Origin: Campanula takesimana
Taxonomy: Eukaryota; Streptophyta; Magnoliopsida; Asterales; Campanulaceae
Assembly (NCBI GenBank): GCA_026119855.1
Contig: JAOWBW010001127.1
Span: forward strand, 62,001-126,000
Length of the DNA: 64,000 nt
Direction of reading: 5' to 3'
Shown here one piece after another: positions 1 to 11,904 of the stretch. Within the stretch, counting starts at the first letter, position 1, and every line of letters begins with the position of its first letter. The notes beneath the pieces were generated by a model. It did not search any database. It worked only from the letters and a program-made list of their open reading frames with translations, and was not told the DNA's origin. Position numbers and translations under genes: made by a program.

Positions 1-1620
1 TGTAACCGAGAACCTTTCCTCTGACGACCCCAAAAGTGCACTTTGCGGGATTGAGTCTCATGTTGTGTTGTCGAAGTCTTTCAAAGAATTTGCGAAGATC
101 GATCAAATGTTGACCGTCGGTTCCCTTCGAATGGATGATCATGTCGTCTACATAGACCTCGATCTCTTTATGAATCATGTCATGGAATAGATCCGTAACA
201 GCCCTCTAGTAGGTAGCCCCAGCGTTCCTTAGTCCGAACGGCATGACTGTATAGCAAAAAGTGCCCCACGGTGTTGTGAAAGCTGTTTTGTGTTGATCCT
301 CTTCGGATATGAGAATCTGATTGTAACCGACAAAACCGTCCACAAATGAGCAGACTTCATAGTTGGCAGTCGAATCGACGAGCATGCCGATTTTTGGTAG
401 TGGAGAATCATCTTTTGGGGAAGCTTTGTTCAAATCCCGGAAGTCCACACAAACTCGAACCTTGCCGTTTGCCTTTCTAACTGTCACAATGTTGGCTAGC
501 CAAGTCGGATACTCAATGACTTTGATGAAACCCACACTGAGGAGCTTTTCAATCTCTTCTTTGACTTGTAGAGACCATTCTGGCTTGATCTTTCTGAGCT
601 TCTGCTTTACTGGCTTGGCGTCCTCTCTGATCGGAATTCTGTGCTCCGCGACCTTTCTGTCCAAACCCGGCATGTCTTTGTACGACCATGCGAATACATC
701 CACAAACTCTTTGAGCAGCGCAGTCAATCTGTCTTTGTCTTCCCCCTTGAAGAAGCTGCCAATCTTTGTTTCTTTCGGCTCTTCGTCGGTACCCAGATTA
801 ACAACATGCAATTCCTCATCAGGCCCTGGACCATTTTCACCACGACAACGAACCTGTTGAGCTAGTTCATTTAGGTATGTTATGTTTTCGTGGTCTATTT
901 CATCATAATTTGAATCGTTATTAAATTGTTCATTAAGTTCATTATTAGTTAATTCATCATTTATGATGTTTGCAATCTCGGGGTACTCAGAAATATCGAA
1001 CTTTTCATTAGCAAAGAAAGGAAACACACGCTCAGCTATGGCCTCCATATCCTCTTGGGTGAGGGTATTAGAAACACTCTCGGACTCGAAAGTAAGTGTG
1101 AACCGCTCTTCCTTTGTTGCTGTACGGGGTATGCAACCCATTTCTCGGATCAAGAAATCCTCGGATACTATGGGCCCCTTCGTTGAATACCAGTTGTTGA
1201 TTGGCTCGGAGCTTGGCGGTATCTCACTGATGGTTTCCTTTCTGACGACGGTGTCGTAGATGGCATTGACTTGACAATCGTCCATGATGGCAAATTCTTC
1301 GAACATGGAGGCTAGATCGGATAGTTCTTCCCCCACGGTAATCTCTACCTCGGACTCTATAGTCACTTTCTTGCCCCACCACTTTCGGGGTGACATTTGA
1401 GTAGGCTCCCTTTCTTGTGTCAGAATTTCACAATCAGTGAAGATCTCGAGACCGGGCTTTCTGACGCCCTTGTTGTTAACCCATGGTTCGGGAAAGATCA
1501 TGTACGGAACATCTTCCCCTTGGCGAACAAAATAACCATTTAGTGTGTTGCGGTAAGGCCTCAAGTTAGGGATTTCATATTGTCGACCTTCAGGTTTTTT
1601 GATTCTTGACTGCTTGCTCG
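1..1620 (-). pseudogene. pol: RT domain of Tat/Ogre-like copy 1 (broken)
   Basis: Reverse transcriptase part of the polyprotein. The frame open from about 1620 to 206 shows the usual order: PVKQKLRKIKPEW, then YPTWLANIV, VCVDFRDLNKASPKDD, and MPFGLRNAGATY. A TAG at 206-208 follows GATY, where relatives have a Gln (CAG), so a C-to-T change is likely. Beyond the stop the frame continues with the catalytic box YVDDMI (about 130-165) and KCTFGV, up to the window edge. Upstream, the frame is shifted by one relative to the protease part at about 1595-1620. RNase H and integrase would lie to the left of the window. Role if intact: copying the element RNA into DNA in the virus-like particle. Confidence 0.85.
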
Positions 1621-2708
1621 TACTTTAAGTCATCTTTGGTAGGCTCGTATCCCAGACCAAACTTGTTTTTGACAAAAGGAACTTCTACGGGGTGCAATAT
1701 CCCTTGTTGATGCTTCCCTAGGCCTAGACCAGGAAAGTGATTCATGTTCCTCATCATGCGGAGGATTTTAGGATTGCCGAGGGTCCATTGTCTGTTTCTC
1801 CCTTCTTTATCGATGGTGTTAACGCCGAAGAAAGTGGCATCTTCTATCCCGTGTTGAACTTGGTGAACGGGTTGTCCCCCATTTCTGTGGATGGTGACAT
1901 TCTCGGCCATGACGGTGACTATCTCGTCCCCATTTCTGATCTTGACACATTGATGGAAAGTGGAAGGGACCGTATTGGAACTGTGGATCCATGGTCAGCC
2001 CAAAAGCAAGTTGAATGAAGCAGGGACATCAAGTACTTGGAATGGGACGGACATGATCATGCTTCCAAATTCGATATCAACTTCTAGCATTCCCATGACT
2101 GTACGGGCAGTGCTATCGTACCCTCTAATGACTTGGACGGAGGGTTGTAAATCAGAGCTTTTGAGCCCCAGTATACCCATGACTCGGCTAGGCATTAAGT
2201 TGAGTGCAGAACCACCGTCTACTAGAACTCTTGAGATGGGTCTCCCCCTCCTTGCCTTTACTTTGAGGTGGATGGCTTCATTTTGTTCGGACCCAAATGG
2301 CGGGAGGTCCATGTCGGCAAAAGTGATGACATTGCCGAAGTGAATGTGACCTATCATTGCTGTGAGGTCCTCGGGAGTCGTGTCGAGAGAGACTGATGTG
2401 TCATCCAAGTTCTTGATGACGAGGTCTCGGTGTTTCTTTGATGATGCAATAAGGTCCCAGATGGATATGTTGGCTTGCGTCTTCTTGAGTTGTGTTAACA
2501 AAGGATCTTCGGGTATGTCGCGTGCTTGCGATCTTTGAGAAGAGGTGTTGGTTGCTGCGGTATTGGGAGGGATTGTGCTCGTTGTTACTCGGCCACTGCG
2601 AGTGAGCACGTTTACGGTCCCGTGTAGCTTCTTCTTCCTATTCTCTAAGACTTCCCTCATAATCTCATCATAAGTCACAACATAACAAGAATTATCAAGT
2701 TTATTCAT
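1590..2708 (-). pseudogene. pro: aspartic protease region of Tat/Ogre-like copy 1 (broken)
   Basis: Reading frame from ATG at 2708 holding a retropepsin-like region with VLVDGGSALNLM, the D-G-G variant of the D-T/S-G active site seen in this group, followed by a hydrophobic FNLLLG segment. A TGA at 1995-1997 interrupts the frame (CGA expected from the context LLLG-R-PWIHSS, so a CpG C-to-T change); the frame then continues to 1590 with FHQCVKIRNGDEIV-type sequence. The ATG overlaps the gag stop (TATGA), so gag and protease lie in different frames; this may be a native frameshift arrangement or a lesion. Confidence 0.75.
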
Positions 2709-4099
2709 ATCATCGGGGCCTCATTCACAATTGGGATCGAATGAGTGGTTCCTTCAAACTCTCCTACCTCTATTACATTGACACCACCCTCATTAGGGAT
2801 TATGAATTCCTTCTTGTCTATGAGGTCTTGGATGGTGTTGCGGATGGAGAAGCAATCCTCGGTGAGGTGGCCGGTGCATTGATGGTAGTCACACCATTTG
2901 TGGTGGGCATGATTGGGACGGAGCGGTTGTGGTTGCTTGTACCCTTGAAGAGGAGTGATTTGTCCCTTGGCCTTTAGAGCTTCGTAGGCCTCGGTGATGG
3001 TCATGCCATTGAGAGGAGTGTAGACGCGGTCGTTTTGAAACCGCTTGCCTTGTGGTGGAGGGACCTTCTTGTAATTCCCCTTGTCGGTAGTAACGGCATT
3101 GACAGAAGCCTCTTTGTTTGAACTAGAGGCGGCCTTGTAACGGAAAGTAGGAGTGGCTTTCTTTATCTCCTTGATCAAGTCATCCATGCGTACCCCCGCC
3201 TCATACATTTGGGAGAAGTCGGAGTAGCAAGCCCCACTTAGGTGGGTGCGGAGATCAATCTTGAGATACTTGAGAAAGATGTCCATTTTCTCTTTTGTGT
3301 TTGGCCTCTCAACAATTTCAGAGAGCTTGTCATTCCATCTCCTTGTGAAGTCAATGAATGACTCGTTGTCTCTTTGGGTGGTGTTCTCGAGCTCTTTCTT
3401 TGTGGGCCGGTGAGTGGTGTTGCCTTGATATTAATTTTTGAAGGCAAGCATAGCGGCATCCCAATCAAGACGGACAGTGAGCGGGAGAGTTGCATACCAA
3501 TCCTTTGCCGCCCCCTCGAGGGTGAGAGGCAAGCATTGAGCCATAACTTTTTGGGAGACCTTCTTCGGAACCATAGCCCAAATGTAAGTCTCGATGTGAG
3601 CCATTGGGCATGAGTTTCCCTTAAACTTGCTAATGTCGGGCATCTTGAATTTGTCGGGGAGAGCGGCCATCGTGCTCATGAGGATGGATGACTGATAAAG
3701 GCTTGTGTTGGAGATTTTTCCCATGTTGAGGCCGTCAAATTTCTGATCAATGTAGGCCATGATGGAATCGACCATTTTGGGGTCGTTGTTGTCAGTGCTT
3801 GGTCCCCCCACTTTTTTGGTACGGGCACTGACATATGGGCTTTCAAACAAACCCTCGGTCCACTCGGATTCCTCATTGTCATTAACCCCCTTGTTCTTGG
3901 AGAGCTTGAGGAGCTTGGCTTTCAATTGGTCAACCTCGCCCTCGTAGGCCTCCCTTTGACTGTCAACATGAGCTTGCCACAAGGCTTCTTTGGTTTGAGC
4001 CTCGTTGTGGAGAGTGGTGACTTGTTGTTGAAGAGTTTGGACCATGGCAGAAAGTTGCTCGAGAGTCATGGCGTTGTTGGTGCTGGAGTCGCCGGCCAT
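2705..4099 (-). pseudogene. gag of Tat/Ogre-like copy 1 (one stop codon)
   Basis: Gag polyprotein, about 464 codons, start ATG at 4099. Order: coiled-coil N-terminus (repeated Q/L/E residues, about 10-70), linker, a Retrotrans_gag-like core (AHIETYIWAM, TLEGAAKDWYATLP, then NTTQRDNESFIDFTRRWND), a basic linker, and near the C-terminus the zinc knuckle WCDYHQCTGHLTEDC with IQDLIDKKEF after it. A TAA at 3431-3433 sits where CAA (Gln) is expected, a C-to-T change; the two halves are in the same frame. Gag would form the particle and bind the RNA. The relic at 62093-62670 aligns to both ends of this protein but lacks the core. Confidence 0.88.
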
Positions 4100-5417
4100 T
4101 GATGATGCAGAAGCTGTTGGAGTGATCGGTTCACGAACAAGCCGGTTGGATGAATTCCTGTAGATGCGGAGAGTACCAATCGGACCTATAATTGGAGAAG
4201 TAGCCCTTGTCAGTCTCGGTTCACACTTTCAGTCCATGAAGAGGTTGAGAACACACAGTTGGGCACACGACTCGAACCACATAAGAAAAAGACTCTTTTT
4301 TTTTATTTTATAAGTCGGAGGGAATGGGTCCCTTTTGGGGTTTCTAAGAAGATAATGGAATCGTCACACTAGTATAAAGACCATCTCGCGGTCCCATATA
4401 CTCATCGGATTCCATCGCGTTTGTGAATCCTACATGTGTCGGGATTAAACTAAACTAATGTAGTAAAGCATACATGCGGGGACGGATTTTTTATTTTCGT
4501 CCAAAATAACCACTTTTGGGGATGGATTTTTATTGCGTCCGTTTCAACAAGTTGGTATGTATGATTTGAAAACATTAGTTTAGGAAAATCTCGGTACATG
4601 GAAACCGACTTGGTCACGGAGTGTTAGACCCTAACTAGAATTGTGTGGTTTGTGCTTGGCTAAAGAGAGGCTTAAAGGTAACCCCCGGCATGTAGTCATG
4701 AACTACGCCACGGGCTGAGGTTTACCGCTTCGAAAGAGCCAAGGTCGAGTGGAGCTTGAAACTTTCTAGGACGGGCCTCGACGGGTTTGGGGTTGAACTT
4801 GTGCGACTCGATAGTGAGCAATTTATAGGAGTAATGTGCATGTAGTGTGAGGTCTATCACGTGACAAATTTTTTTTTATATTTTTTTTTTAAAGAAAAGA
4901 TAAAAAAAAACACATAAGCACGTAAATTACAACTCCCGAATCACCCTTTTGACCGGTAAAATAAAACACAAAATTAAACAGTCCAAGGGTTCAATTCTGT
5001 TCTGATGCAGGCAACTGTGCCCACACCCCACTGTTCTGTTCATTCACTGAAACCTGTTCTTGCCCTGGAAATTGGCTCAGAAGCTCACGCCTCGGGCTGG
5101 TGTTGTGGGAAGCGCGCGCTTGGCGCATTGCATCTGGGAGGCGCCCGCTTCTGGGCTAACCTGTCAGATTATCAGAAACTTATGGACTCAGGGGATTGCC
5201 CTGGTCCTGATTATGTGATGAAACCCCTGCAATGTTTGTTAGCACGAAATAATAGGAAGAATAGGAAGAACACATGGAAGGCGGGCGATTCTGGAATTTG
5301 ACGCGGGACGCGCGCGCTTTGGACCATGAAGGTCCGAGGCGCTCGCTTCCCATATCAATTTCCAGAATGCCCAGAAAAGTATATTATGAACAGAAACACA
5401 AGTTTAACCCTCAAGCA
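4100..5417 (-). other. leader (5' UTR) of copy 1
   Basis: About 1.3 kb between PBS and gag without a supported ORF. The part at about 4300-4800 is the reverse complement of 61510-62000 in the plus-strand copy, which confirms one family. Two CpG-rich clusters lie at 5088-5160 and 5277-5352 in otherwise AT-rich sequence; the second includes the hairpin GGACCATGAAGGTCC (about 5320-5334). A T/A-homopolymer stretch lies at 4866-4912. Confidence 0.7.
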
Positions 5418-5437
5418 GTCCCCAGCGGAGTCGCCAC
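5418..5437 (-). promoter_or_regulatory. primer-binding site of copy 1
   Basis: Directly next to the LTR end. On the minus strand it reads GTGGCGACTCCGCTGGGGAC. This is the PBS type known from Ogre-like elements, usually assigned to a tRNA-Arg primer (from memory of the family, not checked). The plus-strand copy has TGGCGACTCTGCTGGGGACT at 60911-60930, one base different over the shared part. Confidence 0.8.
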
Positions 5438-5846
5438 TGTAGATACCCTGGGAAAACCCCACTTGGCTAGAGCGGTGAATTATCCTAGGATGTCTAATTG
5501 TGTTTTAGAGTCGCCACCCAAGTTTTTGAGGAACGCAAGAAAACCTAATGTTTATGAGCCTAAGTTTGATTTACGAAAACAGAGATTCTTTGGGATGAGG
5601 GGTTCAGGGGTTAGGTTACGAAATGGGAAGTCCTTAAATACCCATTTCGCCCGAGCAAAGTCGGTCTTGTTTGTTCATAATTCACTTTAAAGATAAATGT
5701 GTTCTTCCTATTTGAATGATGATAAAAAAAGGGGGGTTTTAAAGTTTAAAATGTAGGGAGATGACTCCAAGGCCAATTCAATGTAATGAAAGGACCATTG
5801 GTGTCATGTCCCAAGTGGTTTTGGGGTGATTGCACATTTGATTGGA

Positions 5847-5895
5847 GAAGAAGAAGAAGAAGAAGAAGAAGAAGAAGAAGAAGAAGAAGAAGAAA
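5847..5895. repeat. (GAA)n microsatellite
   Basis: About 16 perfect GAA units inside the LTR of copy 1, in the transcribed part downstream of its TATA box. The translated Arg/Glu or Ser/Leu runs it creates in several frames are not genes. Confidence 0.95.
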
Positions 5896-6076
5896 GTTTA
5901 AGACATTTACTATAGTATCCTTCAAAGAGAACCTCTTGAAAAGCCTTGAAGAAGAGGTTGAATACTTGGAGAGAACACTTCTTAAAGTCCAAAGTCTTTT
6001 AGTTGAAAAAGGTCTAAAGGAAATGTCTAGAAAAGAAGTGAGTAAAAAGGTCCCTTCCAATGATGGATTGGAGGGG

Positions 6077-6084
6077 TTTTTATA
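6077..6084 (-). promoter_or_regulatory. TATA box of the copy 1 LTR
   Basis: TATAAAAA on the minus strand, followed by CCCCTCCAATCC. The plus-strand copy has TATTTAAA followed by CCCCTCATTTCT at 60191-60198, so the promoter position is shared by the two LTRs. Confidence 0.6.
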
Positions 6085-7378
6085 GTTGAAAGAGGGGAGT
6101 TTTTGGAGCCAAACGGAGTCTCCAAGAAATCTTTCCCAGGAAAAATCATGTATAATGAGCAAGGGAGAGATTTTTGGGCAGAATCTGTAACTGACACACC
6201 CCAGAAGCGCGTGCATCCCACCTAGGCGGCGGAAGGCGCGCGCGTCTGGCCTCAAGAGGCGGAGGCGCGCGACTCTGAAAAGCAATTTTTGACAGAATGG
6301 ACTAGAAAGTTAGAACTGTTATTCAGTTTAGTCCCGGGACTTAACGGAGTCCGTTTGGAACTTAACCAAAGTAACAGAAACTAACAGAAAACACTTAAAA
6401 GAGGGAGAAACACAAAATCAAGTGTGCAATCGGGGTGAGCGGTCCAAGGCGGGGTGTCTACAACTGGGTTTACCTAAGTATGACTTTTCTGTTAATCACC
6501 GTAATGCGCCTTTATGACTTAGTAGCCCCAGTTCACTTTTCAATTGGGAATCGATCCTTGGGCCTCGACTTTCCTTGGGAGTGAAGTTTCCTTTGTTCAG
6601 AATGTAATATGCCCTTTGCGTGAGCCATTTCTCCGGGTCCTCATTCTAGCTGATCTTCTTTTCTACGCCCTTTACTTTCTTTCTCTAGGAGTGGTCTAGT
6701 TGACTCAAGACACGGACGTGAGCATACTACGATTGCTTGAATGGACCATGTTTATAATTAAGTCAAGATTTTAACAAGCAATTAGCCTTAGCATGTATGA
6801 GTGTCGTGATCAATTGAGATTAAGATTCGATCAATGGCAAGATCGGGGGAAAGTGTTTAAGGAATTGGTGACTTGGTCATTAGAGGGACCAAAGTTTTTC
6901 TCATGTTGTGACCGGACCCGAAGGTTGCCTACGTTCCCCTCAATTTTTGAGGAGCTCAGGTCGGGTAGTTCGGTGATGTTCTGCCTTTGCTAAAGGTGGG
7001 GTTGGGGTTTCTTTGGAGGATGTTTTTGCCTTGTTGATGGAGATGACTTTGCTCCTTCTGGAAGGACTTTTGATGACGAATCTTCCTGGTGGACTCCTTG
7101 TGAGATGAACTTTCCTTCCGCATGTATTCATTTCCTTACCCTCTTTTCATTTATTTTTTTGTGGGAAGGATGGGATAACATTAGCCTCACTTCGGATGGC
7201 GATTTTGTCGCGGCCTTTCATCTTTCTTTGATTTCCTTTGAGGGACACATGGAGCCCTTTGCAATCACGGTTGGATCTTGGTGCCTGAGCAAAAACATCC
7301 TTGCCTTTTCGTCGTCTTGGTATGCCTTTGATGTTCATCAAGAATTTTCATAAGCAAGGTGCATCGTGTACTGGGAAT

Positions 7379-7446
7379 GCGTATCGGGAAAGTGTATCGA
7401 GAAATTATATCGGGAAAGTGTATCGAGAAAGTGTATCGAGAAAACT
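7379..7446. repeat. short tandem repeat, GTATCGGGAAAGT type
   Basis: Five imperfect copies of a 13-15 base unit (GTATCGGGAAAGT, GTATCGAGAAA). It lies in the non-coding part of the gag-only relic. Confidence 0.75.
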
Positions 7447-7951
7447 TTCCGTTAATTGTTTCTTCATGCCAATTGATCACAACATTTATCCACATCAAGA
7501 TTAATTGTTTGCTTTTAGCGTTTTTCATCTGTGTTAGGTCCATTCATCCTTAATGAGTCATCATTAACTAGTATGCTTAGGAGTCAATTCATCATTCTGG
7601 GGACGTAGCAATTATTTGATAAAACTAAGCAAGGCAGTTTCAAGAGTTAATGTACTTTGCGAATAATGCCTCAAGTCTAGAGAAAATAGAAAGAAAATGA
7701 CCGTTTCCATTAAACGACTCAATTTTTACAGACTCAGACTCGACTATTGACAGACTCAATTGGGTACAACCTTAGTACCCTTTCTTCCCAAGACTTTGCC
7801 TCGCAGGGCTTAGGGAAATAAAAGAAGAAAACTTTGTCCACAATGGACTTTTGACATCTAGATCCTACAAAACTCAGACCACTCCTATTTGCTTTCTCTT
7901 TCCTCCTCCTTTCTTTCTCACACCCTTAAATTCCACTTCCTTGCCCTTTAC

Positions 7952-8753
7952 TCAAACCCAACGATTCCCTTGCTTGGTGATGACCCCGTCGTCAATGAGC
8001 TCTTGGATCTTGTCTTTCAAAGCGTCACACGCCCCGATGGAGTGGCCTAACCCTTGATGGTACCGGAAGAATTGGGTCCCATTAGACCGTTGGTAGGGGA
8101 GTTCGGTCGGGAGAATGTTTGGGCCAAGTAGTTGAATCTTTCCGTCCTTGAGCAATTGGTCTAGGAGTTGGTTCTCGGGGTTCCTAATTCACGGAAAAGG
8201 CGATATGGGGCGGTCTTTTGGCAGTGAGCTATTTTGGGGAGAACGGGTCTGGACCGGTTGGCTCTTTGCGGTACCCTTCCACTTGGGGTTGTGACCGAGG
8301 GGGTAGGCTCTCTTGGTAGTTCAAGGTTACTTGGGAGATGATGGAAGCATCTGGAGACGAATTGCTTGAGACGGGTCTGGCAGAGGGATTTTTGAGGTTG
8401 GGGCGGTTTCTGAGATTGCTCCTGATATCTAGGATTGCGTCCACCACTCTGTTCATGCAAGTTTGGATGTTTTTCATGTCTACTTGGTAAACATGGTCTT
8501 GTGAGCTCATCTCATCCCTTACGCCTTTCATTTCTCGGTGCGAATCATTCTCCTTGTCTCTCAAAAGCTCACGAAGGCAGGGGTGGACCATTCGAACCCA
8601 TACATTCTCGACTTCTTTTTCAAGGTGCGGAATTTGTTTCTCGTGCATCCTGCTAACAATCCCAAGCAAACGGCCTTGGTCATATTCCAATATTCTAATC
8701 ACTTGTTGCACGACATCCATGGTTCTCTCAATGATCTCCAGGCGGGTTTCCAT
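7952..8753 (-). pseudogene. short gag of the gag-only relic (frameshifted)
   Basis: Minus-strand ORF from ATG at 8753 to 8229 (174 aa) with a charged coiled-coil N-terminus (HLEKEVENVWVRM, LRDKENDSHREMKG), then frame changes through PYRLFRELGTPRTN and into a frame ending at 7952 with LLGPNILPTELPYQ and a zinc-knuckle relic FFRYHQGLGHSIGACD, then IQELIDDG and a terminal KQGNRWV. The first Cys of the knuckle is Phe, so it may not bind zinc. No Retrotrans_gag core is visible. The terminal KQGxxWV-stop matches the end of the short gag in copy 2 (KQGTTWV), so both short gags end at the same point. Confidence 0.7.
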
Positions 8754-10484
8754 CTTTCCCTATCAAATGGTGAACCAATAAGCCATAAGGGTACTTTGGA
8801 GGGGTTTTCGGAAAAGCCATGCTTTGAGCAAGAAAAGGAGTTTGACTAGGAGGATTCGACACAAGAGGAGGACCGTCTCAACTTTGGGGTGATTTGGGGA
8901 AGACCCGAACCATGCATTTAGGTGAATTTACCCTTCTTAAAAAAGAATTTTTTGTTTTCAGTTTCGGGGAAACTATGAACAAACATTAGTACATAAACAT
9001 CAAGGACACAGTGCATGAGCAAACATTTATTTATTATTCCTGTTTACTCAAAACAATTATTTTATTCCTAAATGGTTGGAAAAGATTTCTCTTCTTTTTC
9101 GCAACTACTCTAAACCCTGGGTCAGTGGAGGCCATCACTACGTCTATAAGCCCCTCTTTTTTCAGCTGTATTGCACACTCCCAAGGACGAACTATCCCGG
9201 GCGAGGGTCCTATAGGACACGTGGCTTCCACCAACCAAAATAACTAATCCTAAAGTCTAGTACGTCACAAAGCTTTTAAGGCATAAGCCATGCTTATTAT
9301 AACTAAGCTTCGGTTAAGGTCAAGACCGTGCCTTAACGAAATTTTAGCATGACCTCATTTTAAATGAGGGATCTCGGACCTTGACTTTCGGTTTAAGGAT
9401 AATTAGGATGGGTTAAGCATTAAGGTTTAATGACATGGTGTCATCCCATCTTAAACACATGACCTTAGTTAATTACGGTCAACAATAACGCATGAATCAA
9501 AGGCTGGGTCAACGACGACCTTGGCCACACTTGCTTTCTCAAGGAGTCATGAACTTGGGCATTAATTTTACTATAATTAACCTCGGGCACACATTAAGGG
9601 AAAGATGACGTGAACTAGACCAAAAACCAACCACGGTCATGGTATTTGTGTGTCACGGACAAGTGTGGTTGACTCGGCTCAGATGGGGAGGTGGAATGGA
9701 CCCGTGCGCGCGAGAAGGGCACAAGAGCACAAATCAAGCTGCATCGTGGCATCTATCCCAGGTTTTGAGGGTTATTGAGACGTACACAAGGTCAAGTGCG
9801 CATATCGTGAGGCCTTTTTATGTTCCCTTTTGAGTTAAAATAGGAATTTTCAATGCATTTTAATGTAATGAACAAGAATAAGCAAGATATGAACAAGTAA
9901 TTTGCAAGTAATTTATACAAGTAACAAACAAGGATATGAAAAAAATAAGAATCTTGAAAATATAATTTTGTACATGAAAAGGTTGTGCACAACCAAAGGT
10001 TTGAAAACCAAAATTTTACAAGAAGGACAAGGTTCTTTGAAAATAAACTTATACACAAATGTTATGCATAAACGAAGGGTTTTGAATACCAAACTTTCAT
10101 AATAAGGGTCACGCACAACAAGGTTTTGGAACCCAAATTTTATGTCAAAAATTTGTGCATGGCTAAGGCTTTGAAAAACAAGTTCTGGTTAAGAAAACAA
10201 AGGCATATATGTGCACAAGTAGAGGCTGTAAATTGTAACCTGGACAAGCAAAAGCAAGGGGACCATCAGAATGTTTCTGCCCTGCAAGAAATTGTTGAAT
10301 TTGAAACATTCTGTAGGCCCAGAAGAATCATCCGTACGGCTGGTCAAGGTGGTCCATTATTTTTGCAACTTTCCAGTTTTTAATCCATCTAGCCCTAGTT
10401 TATTGTGTTTCCAGAACAGTTTCATTCCTAGAAATCAAAACAGAAACATAAAACACACACAAGATATGCACAAAGTCAACCAAC
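8754..10484 (-). other. leader of the gag-only relic
   Basis: No supported gene. It holds a 17-bp near-palindrome CCTCATTTTAAATGAGG (about 9353-9369) and, at about 9960-10190, three or four degenerate copies of a motif like GTGCACAACCAAAGGTTTTG followed by AAACCAAATTTT. A single CCGTACGG-like word lies near 10331-10338. Confidence 0.5.
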
Positions 10485-10505
10485 GGGGATGGGAGTTTGA
10501 CCCAC

Positions 10506-11500
10506 TGTGAATACACCCTATTGAAAATTGAGAGTCGCCACATTGTTTTATTTGTAGTTACAACATTGAGAAAACCATTTATGAGAATAATAGGGTTCGG
10601 GGGTCAAATTACAATAGAAGAAGAATATTATGGTAATCACTCCTATTGCCCGACGAATCGGTCTTTCTATCATGATCAATATGTGTGTGTTAGTGATTAA
10701 GACCGGATCTGAAGATTGCCTACATTCTTCTCATCATGAGAAGCTCAGGTCGGTGTAGTTCATTGATGAATTAGAATGGGGAGAGATGAAGCGGGATCAT
10801 GCATAAAGAGGGGGAAGATTAGGGTTAGAAGTACTTCCTAGACCATATTAGGGTTTGATGAAATGTTAGGATCATCATTGGCTATGGCATGTACACATAA
10901 ATAGGATTACAATCCTAGATCTAGCATATGATGTATGATAAGTCGTAAATATAGCATTATAATAATGACATCATGAATACATATGAATGAACACATAAAC
11001 ATAAAGATCGCTATCCTAAATATAGCGTTATGTAAGTAATATGTGACCTAGATCTAGTGTGGGTTTCGTGGAAACCCTAGATCATCATCGGTCACGAATA
11101 TGAACGATGAACAAAACCCTAGATCTAACAATATATGAATGAATATAATGGATCTAAGCAGTTAAGTAGTTAGAACGCATTACTAAACCGATTAAAGAGG
11201 CTTTGAAGGTTGAATATTCACTCCTTTGGTTGATGGCGGTGTTGAATCTCTTTGATGATTAAAGAGGTATCAAAGAGAGGCTTTGAGAGGGTTTTGAGAG
11301 AGAAGGAGAGAGGCTGGGAATAGCTTCTGTGATGGTTTTTTCGTAGGTTAATTATGTGATCAAATAGCTGAGAGGAGAGCTCTATTTATAGTGGTTTTGG
11401 GCCGACATAAGTGGCCGCGTGGAAACTCCAAGATTGGCCGCGTAGCCAGTTTTTCCAGGTCGCATGGTTATCGAGATATCGATGAGATCTTATCAATTTG
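10506..11500 (-). repeat. LTR-like region of the gag-only relic (outer end not found)
   Basis: On the minus strand it ends GGTGTATTCACA at 10506, next to a possible PBS (GTGGGTCAAACTCCCA, 10490-10505). The last 40 bp contain GTGGCGACTCT, which also occurs in the U5 of copy 1 (about 5508-5518). A TATA box lies at 11382-11390 (minus, TATAAATAG), followed by a CT-rich transcribed start as is usual in plant LTRs. Two GGCCGCGT words (11413-11420, 11436-11443) sit just upstream of the TATA box. The 5' TG end of this LTR could not be placed. Confidence 0.55.
11382..11390 (-). promoter_or_regulatory. TATA box in the LTR-like region
   Basis: TATAAATAG on the minus strand, followed within 40 bases by CT-rich sequence and then TCTCTCCTTCTCTCTC, the usual look of a plant 5' UTR. 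Confidence 0.55.
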
Positions 11501-11904
11501 TTCTCGGGATTTGATCAATATCCTGATAGAATTTGACCTAGAACTGATTTTGTCAATCTAGAACTCTGGAAAGCTGTCGGATAGGTCCCTGTCATGTTAT
11601 AATTGCCTAAAAGGTCCTCGGAGGCTCCTAAACGTCTAGGAAGTCCTTGATCTTCAGATCGAGTACTAACAGTAGACCCTCGGCGATGCTTCTTGCAAGG
11701 CATGGAGGGTCGTCGATTAAGAAAAGGAACCGATCTGAAACATGATTTCCAAATCGAGGGAGAGAAGAGGTAAGAAGGTGACCAGGTTGGTCAAGCGGCT
11801 GAACCTATGTCAGGCTATCTACGTATCCAAAGGGAATCAAGCCAATCGTAGTTCGAGAACTGGGGGAGAAAGAAACGACACATTGTCTTTCGCTAGGGAT
11901 AGAC

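Larger units (their letters stand above)
1..6462 (-). mobile_element. Ty3/gypsy Tat/Ogre-like LTR retrotransposon, copy 1 (5' part)
   Basis: Minus-strand LTR retrotransposon read from an LTR at the right (5438-6462) through PBS, leader, gag, protease and the start of reverse transcriptase, then off the left edge. The PBS (TGGCGACTCCGCTGGGGAC on the minus strand), the gag zinc knuckle of the form CX2HX4HX4C, the protease motif VLVDGGSALNL and the RT sequence place it in the Tat/Ogre group of Ty3/gypsy (family knowledge). The same family recurs at 59708-64000 on the plus strand: LTR ends, the leader around 4300-4800 and the gag N- and C-terminal parts match. The coding part is broken by three stop codons and one frameshift, so this copy is dead. 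The 5' flank starts at 6463; the other end and the target duplication are outside the window. Confidence 0.9.
5438..6462 (-). repeat. 5' LTR of Tat/Ogre-like copy 1
   Basis: 1025 bp. On the minus strand it begins TGTAGACACCCCGCC and ends GGTATCTACA, a TG...CA LTR with short inverted ends. It is adjacent to the PBS on its inner side. A TATA box lies at 6077-6084 (minus). A CpG-rich cluster at 6205-6275 is upstream of that TATA box. A GAA microsatellite of about 48 bp at 5847-5895 lies downstream of it. The LTR of the second copy (59708-60909) starts with nearly the same bases. Confidence 0.88.
6463..11700 (-). mobile_element. gag-only Ogre-like relic (right limit uncertain)
   Basis: Sequence into which copy 1 seems to have inserted. 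On the minus strand it has an LTR-like stretch ending at 10506, a long leader (8.75-10.5 kb) and a short, broken gag with a zinc knuckle (7952-8753). No protease, RT or integrase is visible between 6463 and 7952, so it looks like a non-autonomous, gag-only derivative. A motif shared with the other Ogre-like sequences (GTTGCCTACGTTCC, 6924-6937 plus strand) lies near the left. The 3' LTR is not recognised. Confidence 0.6.

Noticed and set aside
5005..5690. Two ORFs in the leader and LTR of copy 1
   Set aside because: They cross the PBS and LTR border and read through CpG-rich clusters; not gag-like.
5786..6085. Arg-rich ORF over the GAA microsatellite, and the Ser/Leu-rich ORFs on the other strand
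   Set aside because: Created by the trinucleotide repeat inside an LTR; no conserved protein.
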